A stretch of 8,684 nucleotides of DNA. Origin: JBDSYA01 sp039925865. GTDB taxonomy: Bacteria > Bacteroidota > Ignavibacteria > Tepidaquicellales > Tepidaquicellaceae. The notes below the pieces were generated by a model that had not been told where the DNA came from, made no database searches, and saw only the letters and a program-made list of their open reading frames with translations. Shown piece after piece: positions 1 to 6,085 of the stretch. The DNA is taken from the NCBI GenBank assembly GCA_039925865.1, contig JBDSYA010000211.1, positions 1 through 8,684 on the forward strand, given 5' to 3'. Position 1 is the stretch's first letter; every line of letters begins with the position of its first letter. The position numbers were made by a program, and so were the translations under genes.

Positions 1-132
1 GATAACGATGCATATAATTTTCTAACGGGATATGTTCCAACCGATCTTACCGGAGATGACTTTGTCGATGCCAGTGATGCGTCAATCGCTGATAATAATG
101 CAGCGAACTTTGTGGCAATAGCAAGACCCTAG
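1..132 (+). CDS. Partial CDS: C-terminal dockerin-like tail of a secreted protein (5' end outside window)
   Basis: Only the last 43 residues and a TAG stop are visible; the rest lies upstream of the window. The sequence reads DNDAYNFLTGYVPTDL then TGDDFVDASDASIADNNAANF and ends VAIARP. It contains one complete calcium-loop-like segment (D-L-T-G-D-D-F-V-D-x-S-D) of a two-loop dockerin/EF-hand type tail. It is nearly identical to the end of the 1070-residue protein that follows: 2 of 43 residues differ (P/A and S/A), and 15 of 132 bases by hand count, most of them synonymous. Such modules cap extracellular proteins and are thought to serve in attachment or calcium-dependent folding. The gene is therefore probably another secreted protein of the same type, but its main domain cannot be seen. 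The reading frame is secure because of the match; the partner is unknown and no cohesin is visible. Confidence 0.85.
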   Translation, partial: DNDAYNFLTGYVPTDLTGDDFVDASDASIADNNAANFVAIARP

Positions 133-224
133 CTGGATTTTTTGATTTTAGACTTTAGATTTTAGATTTGTTCTTTAAATTTTATTGTTATTGGTTAATT
201 AATAACTAGTAACTAGTAACTATA
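133..224. other. Low-complexity 3' spacer with short tandem repeat
   Basis: This AT-rich spacer lies between the stop of the first gene and the structured element. It holds T-rich 'gattttagactttagatttt' type runs and, at about 203-222, nearly three tandem copies of the 7-mer TAACTAG. No coding potential is apparent. The equivalent spacer after the next dockerin gene (3587-3675) is similar in length and composition but not in exact sequence, whereas the element that follows is strongly conserved. Confidence 0.6.
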
Positions 225-298
225 AAAATAATAGCCCGGAGTAATGTACGCGAACATTTTCTCCTTAAGACATCACCGGTATGGCGGGCTATTGTTTT
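225..298 (+). terminator. Structured element copy 1 (terminator-like closing stem with conserved interior)
   Basis: A 14-bp stem pairs 225-238 (AAAATAATAGCCCG) with 285-298 (CGGGCTATTGTTTT). It includes one U.G wobble (229-294) and runs into a T-rich tract, as in an intrinsic terminator. Inside is a second hairpin: GAG and AATGT pair with ACATT and CTC around the loop ACGCGA. After it comes TTAAGACATCACCGGTATGG, which can form only a weak third helix. The same element recurs at 3676-3750 with compensatory changes in the closing stem, so the structure itself appears to be maintained. It begins 92 nt after the upstream stop and ends 75 nt before the next start. It could therefore be a 3' terminator/processing element of the upstream gene or a 5' leader element of the downstream gene. 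The near-invariant interior is more than a simple terminator needs. I do not recognise it as a known riboswitch. Confidence 0.7.
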
Positions 299-373
299 AT
301 TTTAGATTTTTGATTTTGTACTTTAGATTTGTCATTTCAACTTTCAACTTTTAAATTTTAACATTCGACATTA
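299..373. other. AT-rich leader upstream of the FG-GAP gene
   Basis: This is a T-rich low-complexity leader ending in TTAACATTCGACATTA just before the start codon. There is no convincing Shine-Dalgarno sequence, as is usual in this group. TAGATTTG at 324-331 fits the Bacteroidetes -7 consensus TAnnTTTG, but no -33 TTTG is seen at proper spacing, so a promoter is only a weak possibility. Bases 320-344 are repeated exactly at 4569-4593. Confidence 0.4.
320..344 (+). repeat. 25-nt intergenic repeat, copy 1
   Basis: The 25 bases from ACTTTAGATTTG through TCATTTCAACTTT are identical to 4569-4593. Both copies lie in spacers, and both are followed by further TTTAACTTT/TTCAACTTT-like runs. The sequence is low-complexity but too long for an exact match by simple composition alone. 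Confidence 0.65.
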
Positions 374-3300
374 ATGCATATGAAAAAAGCATACACAACA
401 AAGTTCTTAATTCATTTCTTTCTTTTCCTTTCAATTGCTGCTTCATCAAAAGCTAATTGGAATCAAATTGAAGAAAATAGAATAACTCAGCAAACACAAA
501 ACGCAAACCCAGACTCACTTCCTGCCGGTGTCACAAGAGACTGGCTTAATAAACTCACAGATGAAAATGGTAAACGGATTATCCCGGCTGAAGATCCTGA
601 TGGTGATGCAATGCAGCAGAATACTTTTTCGGGTGTTGTAGCCGGTGATGAATATGGTCGCTCTGTCTCAAATGCAGGCGATGTAAATGGTGACGGATTT
701 GATGATGTGATAATCGGTGCTGCACATAATAATGCAGGAGGAATAAATGCAGGCAGAGCTTACATTTATTTTGGCGGAACAGTTATTAACACAGCAGTAG
801 ATGTGATTCTAACAGGAGCAGCTGTGAATAATTATTTAGGAGCTTCAGTTTCATCAGCAGGCGATGTGAATAGTGACGGATATGATGATGTGATTGTTGG
901 CGCATACGGATATAATTCATTTACCGGAAGAGCATATATTTATTTCGGAGGTGCTTCGATGAATAGTGTTGCTGATGTGATATTGACGGGGCAGTTCACA
1001 AATCATGAATTCGGTAAATCTGTTTCAGGTGCGGGAGATTTAAATGGAGATAGTTTTGATGATGTGTTAGTAGGTGCTTTTGCAGCAAATGGATATACCG
1101 GCAAAGCATATATATTTTATGGAAGTGCAGCAATGGATAATGTTGCTGATCTTACAATGAACGGAGAATACCTCAGCGATGAATTCGGAATTTCAGTCTC
1201 AAATGCAGGCGATGTAAACGGTGACGGTTATGCTGATGCGGTTGTCGGTGCTGGTAACAATTCAGGTTATGGAAAAGCATATATTTATTTTGGCGGAATT
1301 ACAATGAACAATGTTGCCGATGTTACAATGTACGGTGAAGGTATCGCAAATTATTTTGGAAATTCAGTTTCAAGTTCAGGCGATGTAAACGATGACGGAT
1401 ATGCAGATGTGATAATCGGAGCTTACGGTTATAATTCATATACAGGAAGAACGTACATTTATTACGGCGGTGCATCTATGAACAGTTCAGCTGATGTCAT
1501 AATGACAGGAGAAGCAACAAATAATTTATTTGGATATTCAGTATCAGAATCCGGCGATATAAACGGAGACGGTTTTGCTGATGTGATAGTCGGAGGATAT
1601 GGATATAGTTCATCTAAAGGAAGATCATATGTTTACTACGGCGGCACGGCAATGAATAATGTAGTTGATCTTTATATGACTGGAGATACAACTTTTAATT
1701 ACTTCGGATATACTGTTTCAGGTGGAGGAGATGTCAATGGTGACGGATATGCCGACATGATTTCGGGTGCTTATGGAAATAGTTCAAGCAAAGGTACAGC
1801 TTATGTTTATACCAATACTATGACAGGAACTGATATACCTGATATTACTATGACCGGTGAAGGTCTAAATAATTACTTCGGATATTCTGTTTCCGGAGGA
1901 TGTGATGTAAACGGTGATGGATATGAGGATGTAATTATTGGTGCATACTACTATAATTCCGTTTATATTTATTTAGGCGGTTTATATATGGACAATGTGG
2001 CTGATGTAACATTAACGGGAGAAGGTTCAAGTAGTTTTGGATTGTCGGTATCTTCAGCCGGCGATGTAAATGCAGACGGGTATGCGGATGTTATTGTAGG
2101 AGCCAGGGGATATTCCACTCGAACCGGCAGAGCATACATATACTTTGGCGGTTCGTCTATGGATAATACATCAGATGTAATAATGACAGGAGAAGGTACA
2201 AATAATTATTTTGGAGTTTCAGTTTCAACAGCCGGCGATGTAAACGGAGACGGGTATGCAGATGTTATTGTCGGAGCCGATTTTGTTGTCGCAATAACTA
2301 GCAAAGCATATATATACTTTGGCGGTTCGTCTATGGATAATATAGCAGATGTCATTATGAATGGAGAAGAGACGTATAATGAATTCGGATATTCCGTATC
2401 CGGAGCAGGCGATGTAAACGGCGATGGGTATGCGGATGTTATTGTTGGAGCTGGACAATATTCTTCAAATACCGGCAGAGCATATATTTACTTTGGCGGT
2501 TCGTCAATGAATAATGTTTCAGATGTCATTATGAATGGAGAAGCGGCAAATTATTATTTCGGACAGTCCGTATCCGGAGCAGGCGATGTAAACGGAGACG
2601 GTTATGCGGATGTCATTGTCGGAGCAAATAGATATTCTGGATTTCCGGGAAGAGCATACATTTACTTTGGCGGATCGTCAATGAATAATATTGCAGATGT
2701 CATAATGACAAGAGAAGTGACAGGTGATTATTTCGGAATTTCAGTTTCGGGAGCGGGTGACGTCAACGGAGACGGATTTGCTGATGTGATAATTGGCGCA
2801 GTTGGTGTTTATCCACTGAACGGAAAAGCATATGTGTATTTCGGAGAAGCTGCAATGAATAATACAGCAGATGTCATAATGACAGGAGAAGCGACAAATA
2901 ATGATTTTGGAGTTTCAGTTTCCACAGCCGGCGATTTAAACGGTGACGGATATGCGGATGTTATTGTCGGAGATCAAAAGTTTTCAGGGTTTACCGGCAA
3001 AGCATATATTTATTTATCCTCACCTCCTGACAACAGAAAAAATCTTTTTCTCTTCGGTGCAATACAGGGATTTTATAATCCCGTTTCAAATACTGAAATT
3101 CCTGATACAGTAAGAGTTTATTTAAGAAATTCAACTTCACCTTACACCATTGTTGATTCGTCAAAAAATATTTTGCTCGGTCCCGGCACGGGTCAGAATT
3201 TCCTATTCCGAAATGTTCAGAATGGAATTCCTTTTTACGTCGTAGTCAGACACAGAAATGCGCTTGAAACCTGGAGCGCTTCTCCAATAACTTTTGTCAA

Positions 3301-3586
3301 CAGTGATGCCTCGGTCGCTTTCTCTCCAAACTCAATTTATGCATACGGCAATAACGAGATCAAAGTCGACGATACTCCATATGACGTGTATGCTTTTTAC
3401 AGCGGTGATGTAAATCAGGACGGAGTAATTGATGCGACAGATAACAGTGCAATTGATAACGATGCATATAATTTTCTAACAGGTTATGTTGCAACTGATC
3501 TCACCGGTGATGACTTTGTCGATGCAAGTGACGCTGCGATCGCAGATAATAATGCAGCGAACTTTGTGGCAATAGCAAGACCTTGA
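374..3586 (+). CDS. Secreted FG-GAP repeat protein (14 repeats) with C-terminal dockerin-like module
   Basis: This is a 1070-residue extracellular protein. Two in-frame starts exist (ATG at 374 and 380). The second gives MKKAYTTKFLIHFFLFLSIA, a typical signal peptide with likely cleavage after SSKA (about residue 27), and may be the true start. A linker (about 28-85) precedes 14 FG-GAP units (about 86-881). Each carries FGxSVSxAGDVNGDGYADVIVGA and ends GRAYIYFGG, where D-x-N-x-D-G-x-x-D is the calcium-binding loop of integrin-alpha-type beta-propeller blades. A beta-sandwich-like linker (about 882-1005, containing VRVYLRNSTSPYTIVDSS and HRNALETWS) follows. The end is a dockerin-like pair of loops, GDVNQDGVIDATD (from residue 1011) and TDLTGDDFVDASD, closing with NNAANFVAIARP. 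Fourteen blades would fit two seven-bladed propellers. A surface adhesion or ligand-binding role is inferred; no catalytic motif is seen. There is no recognisable type IX secretion C-terminal sorting domain. A structured element follows 89 nt after the stop. Confidence 0.93.
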   Translation: MHMKKAYTTKFLIHFFLFLSIAASSKANWNQIEENRITQQTQNANPDSLPAGVTRDWLNKLTDENGKRIIPAEDPDGDAMQQNTFSGVVAGDEYGRSVSNAGDVNGDGFDDVIIGAAHNNAGGINAGRAYIYFGGTVINTAVDVILTGAAVNNYLGASVSSAGDVNSDGYDDVIVGAYGYNSFTGRAYIYFGGASMNSVADVILTGQFTNHEFGKSVSGAGDLNGDSFDDVLVGAFAANGYTGKAYIFYGSAAMDNVADLTMNGEYLSDEFGISVSNAGDVNGDGYADAVVGAGNNSGYGKAYIYFGGITMNNVADVTMYGEGIANYFGNSVSSSGDVNDDGYADVIIGAYGYNSYTGRTYIYYGGASMNSSADVIMTGEATNNLFGYSVSESGDINGDGFADVIVGGYGYSSSKGRSYVYYGGTAMNNVVDLYMTGDTTFNYFGYTVSGGGDVNGDGYADMISGAYGNSSSKGTAYVYTNTMTGTDIPDITMTGEGLNNYFGYSVSGGCDVNGDGYEDVIIGAYYYNSVYIYLGGLYMDNVADVTLTGEGSSSFGLSVSSAGDVNADGYADVIVGARGYSTRTGRAYIYFGGSSMDNTSDVIMTGEGTNNYFGVSVSTAGDVNGDGYADVIVGADFVVAITSKAYIYFGGSSMDNIADVIMNGEETYNEFGYSVSGAGDVNGDGYADVIVGAGQYSSNTGRAYIYFGGSSMNNVSDVIMNGEAANYYFGQSVSGAGDVNGDGYADVIVGANRYSGFPGRAYIYFGGSSMNNIADVIMTREVTGDYFGISVSGAGDVNGDGFADVIIGAVGVYPLNGKAYVYFGEAAMNNTADVIMTGEATNNDFGVSVSTAGDLNGDGYADVIVGDQKFSGFTGKAYIYLSSPPDNRKNLFLFGAIQGFYNPVSNTEIPDTVRVYLRNSTSPYTIVDSSKNILLGPGTGQNFLFRNVQNGIPFYVVVRHRNALETWSASPITFVNSDASVAFSPNSIYAYGNNEIKVDDTPYDVYAFYSGDVNQDGVIDATDNSAIDNDAYNFLTGYVATDLTGDDFVDASDAAIADNNAANFVAIARP
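635..3016 (+). repeat. Tandem 174-bp repeats encoding FG-GAP blades
   Basis: Fourteen in-frame repeats can be indexed by the codon just before the DVNGDG-type loop, at 677, 860, 1034, 1208, 1379, 1553, 1727, 1901, 2060, 2234, 2408, 2582, 2756 and 2930. Ten of the thirteen intervals are exactly 174 bp (58 residues); the others are 183, 171 and 159. Unit 8 (from 1901) is short, lacks the usual G-K/R turn before YIY, and has Cys where others have Ala, Ser or Gly. Units 9-12 are the most alike at DNA level, sharing stretches such as GGCGATGTAAACGGAGACGG and TTTGGCGGTTCGTC. This points to recent internal duplication or conversion. Confidence 0.9.
3455..3586 (+). repeat. Dockerin-tail DNA repeat (second copy of 1-132)
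   Basis: The last 132 bp of the FG-GAP gene align without gaps to 1-132 with 15 differences, 117 bases being identical by hand count. The first 26 and the 38 bases ending just before the third base of the final Pro codon are identical. Only two amino acids change, so protein-level constraint and/or gene conversion is maintaining the module. A 28-nt piece of the same end recurs at 4463-4490. Confidence 0.9.
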
Positions 3587-3675
3587 GGAGATTTTTGATT
3601 TTGAATTTTAGATTGTTATTTAAGTCGCAACTGTAATTAATAAATCGTAAATCATAAATCTAAAAATCGTAAATC
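3587..3675. other. Low-complexity 3' spacer with A/T inverted repeat
   Basis: This spacer lies between the stop codon and structured element copy 2. TTTTGATTT (3593-3601) and TTTTAGATT (3606-3614) are matched in inverted order by AATCTAAAA (3657-3665) and AAATCAAAA (3671-3679). The last arm overlaps the first bases of the element's closing stem (3676-3679), so the two folds would compete. The pairs are almost all A-T, so stability is doubtful. No coding potential is apparent. Confidence 0.45.
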
Positions 3676-3750
3676 AAAACAATAACCCGGAAAAATGTAC
3701 GCGAACATTTTCTCCTTTAAGACATCACCGGTATGGCGGGTTATTGTTTT
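3676..3750 (+). terminator. Structured element copy 2 (terminator-like closing stem with conserved interior)
   Basis: This 75-nt element is homologous to 225-298. AAAACAATAACCCG (3676-3689) pairs perfectly over 14 bp with CGGGTTATTGTTTT (3737-3750). Relative to copy 1, the pair 234-289 changes from G-C to A-T (3685-3741), and 229-294 changes from T.G to C-G (3680-3746). Both changes keep the stem. The interior differs by two substitutions and one inserted T. Its hairpin has a longer stem here: AAAATGT pairs with ACATTTT around ACGCGA. It starts 89 nt after the FG-GAP gene stop and ends 48 nt before the next start. A transcription terminator is the conservative reading; a small RNA or leader element is the alternative. 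Confidence 0.72.
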
Positions 3751-3798
3751 ATATTAGAATCGTTAAAACATTAATTTAAAAAAATTAAAAAAACTAAA

Positions 3799-4437
3799 AT
3801 GCTTACACAAACGACGAAAAAGAACAACACAAATTCTATCTTCATTTTAGATAAGGAACAATTAACACACAAATTACCTCCGACGCCTTCACCCAAGGAA
3901 ATTAAAGCTCTCGGTAACGCGTATGGATTTGATATTTCCGCGATGAATAGACCGGGCTTTGTATTAGATGCACATGATCCGATTACACCCAAAAAGGCTC
4001 AGCTTATGGTTAAGTTAAATAATTATGTATATGTTAATGATTATGCAAAACCCTATTATTATAAATTTTCACAGTGGTTCTATGATGGTGCCTGGAGTGA
4101 TAATATTCCCGGAAAAGTTACAATAAAATTTGATGAAAATTTCGATATTCAAAATGGTATTATTTTTTTAAAGGTGGGGTCTCATCAGAATGCTGCCTGG
4201 AGCGGCGGCGGTTTCACTATTAAGATTGGCAATAGAAATTTATTTGTGAGATCAAATCACGATAACAGCAACGGTTATGATGACAGATTTGTAAGTCAGA
4301 CAATTCCTGTTGTGATATATACGCCTCCCGGATCACGGCGTGTCAGTCCTTTAAGCAATATCGAAATAACATGTAATCATGGTATGTGGAAATTTTTCTC
4401 GGCAAGTTATAATCCGTATCTGATTAAAGTTCGATAA
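3799..4437 (+). CDS. Hypothetical protein (212 residues), beta-rich, unrecognised
   Basis: The frame opens with MLTQTTKKNNTN behind an A-rich leader ('aaaaaaactaaaatg'), the kind of weak ribosome-binding context usual here, and ends in TAA. I do not recognise the family. There is no signal peptide and no membrane segment. Residues 1-70 are polar and Pro/Lys-rich (LPPTPSPKEIKALGNAYGF). Residues 75-212 alternate hydrophobic and polar positions, suggesting beta strands, and are rich in Tyr, Trp, Phe, Asn and Gly (YYYKFSQWFYDGAWSD; AAWSGGGFTIKIGNRN; HGMWKFFSASYNPYL). There is one Cys (192). It sits between element copy 2 and a relic dockerin tail that happens to be in the same frame but separated by stops. 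No other ATG lies in frame before Met49, so this start is preferred. It may be a recent insertion or a remnant of a larger protein. Function is unknown. Confidence 0.7.
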   Translation: MLTQTTKKNNTNSIFILDKEQLTHKLPPTPSPKEIKALGNAYGFDISAMNRPGFVLDAHDPITPKKAQLMVKLNNYVYVNDYAKPYYYKFSQWFYDGAWSDNIPGKVTIKFDENFDIQNGIIFLKVGSHQNAAWSGGGFTIKIGNRNLFVRSNHDNSNGYDDRFVSQTIPVVIYTPPGSRRVSPLSNIEITCNHGMWKFFSASYNPYLIKVR

Positions 4438-4462
4438 AATGCAAATTAAACTCCATGAGTTT

Positions 4463-4494
4463 CAGCGAACTTTGTGGCAATAGCAAGACCGTGA
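4463..4494 (+). pseudogene. Vestigial dockerin tail (28-nt relic plus stop)
   Basis: Bases 4463-4490 are identical to the last 28 bases before the wobble base of the final Pro codon in both dockerin genes (compare 3554-3581 and 100-127 regions). They are followed by GTGA, so the reading NFVAIARP-stop is intact. Upstream in that frame are stops at 4456 (TGA) and 4447 (TAA), and no other dockerin sequence is visible. This is therefore a fragment of a lost gene, not a functional tail. Its frame equals that of the 212-codon gene, which ends 25 nt earlier. No copy of the structured element follows. Confidence 0.75.
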
Positions 4495-4606
4495 TCTTGA
4501 TTTGGAATTTGGGACTGCGGATTTGGGATTTTTCAAATTACATTTTCTACTAATAACAATAACTAATAACTTTAGATTTGTCATTTCAACTTTTAACTTT
4601 CAACAT
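4495..4606. other. Low-complexity spacer between convergent genes
   Basis: This AT-rich region lies between the relic tail and the end of the minus-strand operon. It has 'gatttgggactgcggatttggg' style imperfect repeats, TAATAACAATAACTAATAAC, and the 25-nt repeat at 4569-4593. I see no GC-rich hairpin with a T-tract that would terminate either strand. Confidence 0.5.
4569..4593 (+). repeat. 25-nt intergenic repeat, copy 2
   Basis: Identical to 320-344 over 25 bases. Here it lies just beyond the 3' end of a minus-strand gene. The adjoining TTTAACTTTC/CCTTTAACTTTC runs continue into the last codons of that gene (KKVKG). Confidence 0.65.
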
Positions 4607-6076
4607 TCAACCTTTAACTTTCTTTACTTCATCCAGTTTTTCATCAAACCAGGAAATAGAATTTGTGTATATTTCTTTGAATAGTTTTCTCAGTTCACGA
4701 TGTTCAAACTCATCAAAACTTTGCCTGAGATTAAAGAGCCTTTTAATTGAACTAAAGTGAGCATTCAGCATTTTCTTATTGCTATCGTTTAAGAACTGAT
4801 TATTGTTCATAAAGTGTCTTAAACTATCGTATTCATTGAGAAAGATTTCATAATTATCTGTTTCGTAAAGGCACATTGCCTTTTGCGCCCTAAGATTCAC
4901 TTTTAATCGGACATAGGGAATCTCAAGAAGTGTAATATAATTCAATGCTTTATCAAAATCCTTATTCATAAAACTTAACATGAAATTAACATAGTTCTTC
5001 GCATCATCAATAAGATCCGGTTCCAGTTTATTAATGAATCTGTCAGCAAATGTTTTGAGCATTTCAGGTTCATCGAGTATCTGACACTGCGTGATATAGT
5101 GCATGAAATTTACTATGTACAATCTTTTTGTTTCAAATTCCAGTATAGCATTCTGTTTGATTTGTGAATCCATTATTTCAACATACTCCCGGCTGAGGTT
5201 CAGTTTCTCTTTTTTCAATACATGGGTTGAGTTTCTAAGATTAATATGAAGATCTTTTATGTCGTACTTTGGAAGGAGATTTACATTGTCAAATAGTGTT
5301 TTCTTGAAATCAAGAAACCGGTCTTCCGAAAGGTCTTTGAGTGTGAAATATACTTTTTGATATATCTTAATGTATGCCGGATCGACTTCAAGAGTGTCGA
5401 TTATTTCCTCAAGTGCGGGAGAAATCACATTAATCAATTTTATCACAGGATTATTAGCAAGATCAACATTCAAATGAACTCCGATTGTATTAACATCATT
5501 AAAAGCTTGAAATAAGTGTATAAAAAATCCCGATATCAAAGCTGAATCCCGCATTTTCATAGTATCATACAAATTTTGATTTGGATCATAATACTGATAA
5601 AAGGCGAATTTCCCATATATTAATCTATGAATATAATTAAAGTGATCACAGATACTTAGATTGTTCGCGTTAAGGTAAGGCAGGTCCGGTTTTGTGCTTA
5701 ATGTTTTGATTTTGGTGATGTACAATTTATGAAGCCCTCTTTCAGCAAGTTCGCTCATAAAATATTCATTCTGCTTATATCCATCTTTTCCGAATTTTAG
5801 CTGCTTAATATATTGCTCCGCCAGTTTAGTCAAGTCGTGAATGATGTTTTTCATTATCCCGTAATTGTATTCTCTATCAGGAAATGTTTTCTTCCAGACT
5901 AATTCTTTGTCAAGATTCTCATCTTTAAATTCCGGCGCGTATTTTTTTATTTCATTAAATAGATTTAATACATTCTTATTTTTATTGAAGTAAGGCGAGT
6001 TAACAAAGTCTTCGAATTTGATTAATTCTTTCGGAGTGAAGGTTCTTATGATTTCGAGAAGCGAGCTTTTGAGCAT
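4607..6076 (-). CDS. Hypothetical helical protein, second gene of a paralogous pair (489 residues)
   Basis: The protein begins MLKSSLLEIIRTFTPKEL and has no signal peptide or membrane segment, so it is probably cytoplasmic. Composition (Leu, Lys, Asn, Glu, Phe) and spacing suggest it is mostly alpha-helical. The first 90 residues match the neighbouring 515-residue protein without gaps, with about 66 identities. They include FEDFVNSPYFNKNKNV (21-36), a conserved Trp (61) and YNYGI (70-74). I associate the N-terminal SPYFN-type motif with lineage-specific hypothetical proteins of Bacteroidota/Ignavibacteria and know no function for them. The middle is diverged; the C-terminal part aligns again around RLFNLRQSF and SWFDEKLDEV. 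Its ATG is 9 nt after the stop of the upstream paralog, so the two are probably co-transcribed. No Shine-Dalgarno is visible. No catalytic motif was found. Confidence 0.85.
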   Translation of the reverse strand: MLKSSLLEIIRTFTPKELIKFEDFVNSPYFNKNKNVLNLFNEIKKYAPEFKDENLDKELVWKKTFPDREYNYGIMKNIIHDLTKLAEQYIKQLKFGKDGYKQNEYFMSELAERGLHKLYITKIKTLSTKPDLPYLNANNLSICDHFNYIHRLIYGKFAFYQYYDPNQNLYDTMKMRDSALISGFFIHLFQAFNDVNTIGVHLNVDLANNPVIKLINVISPALEEIIDTLEVDPAYIKIYQKVYFTLKDLSEDRFLDFKKTLFDNVNLLPKYDIKDLHINLRNSTHVLKKEKLNLSREYVEIMDSQIKQNAILEFETKRLYIVNFMHYITQCQILDEPEMLKTFADRFINKLEPDLIDDAKNYVNFMLSFMNKDFDKALNYITLLEIPYVRLKVNLRAQKAMCLYETDNYEIFLNEYDSLRHFMNNNQFLNDSNKKMLNAHFSSIKRLFNLRQSFDEFEHRELRKLFKEIYTNSISWFDEKLDEVKKVKG

Positions 6077-6085
6077 AATGTGTTT

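Noticed and set aside
244..354. Short frame starting ATGTACGCGAACATT inside element copy 1 (MYANIFSLRHHRYGG...) with GGAG two bases before it
   Set aside because: In copy 2 a one-base insertion shifts the frame after MYANIFS (giving FKTSPVWR), while the RNA stem is preserved by compensatory changes. The conservation is therefore structural, not coding.
2225..2458. 77-codon minus-strand open frame inside the FG-GAP repeats
   Set aside because: It is the antisense of the repetitive blade sequence; its composition simply mirrors the sense repeats.
635..3016. CRISPR-like regular repeats
   Set aside because: The 174-bp periodicity is in frame and encodes FG-GAP blades; there are no short identical repeats with unique spacers.
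3674..3719. Minus-strand reading of the element with AGGAG followed by ATGTTCGCGTACATT, resembling a leader peptide
   Set aside because: The two copies diverge after about five codons and would read antisense into the 3' ends of the FG-GAP and dockerin genes. The ribosome-site spacing (3 nt) is too short.
3455..3752. Mobile element or insertion sequence flanked by the duplicated dockerin tail and structured element
   Set aside because: No transposase, terminal inverted repeats or target-site duplications were seen. Tandem duplication of dockerin-tailed genes explains the repeats more simply.
3771..3992. 73-codon minus-strand open frame overlapping the start of the 212-codon gene
   Set aside because: It overlaps a better-supported sense frame. 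Its hydrophobic end comes from the A-rich leader read in reverse (poly-T giving Phe/Leu).
4502..4760. Two 60-codon plus-strand open frames at 4502-4684 and 4578-4760
   Set aside because: Both come from low-complexity spacer sequence and run antisense into the well-supported 489-codon gene.
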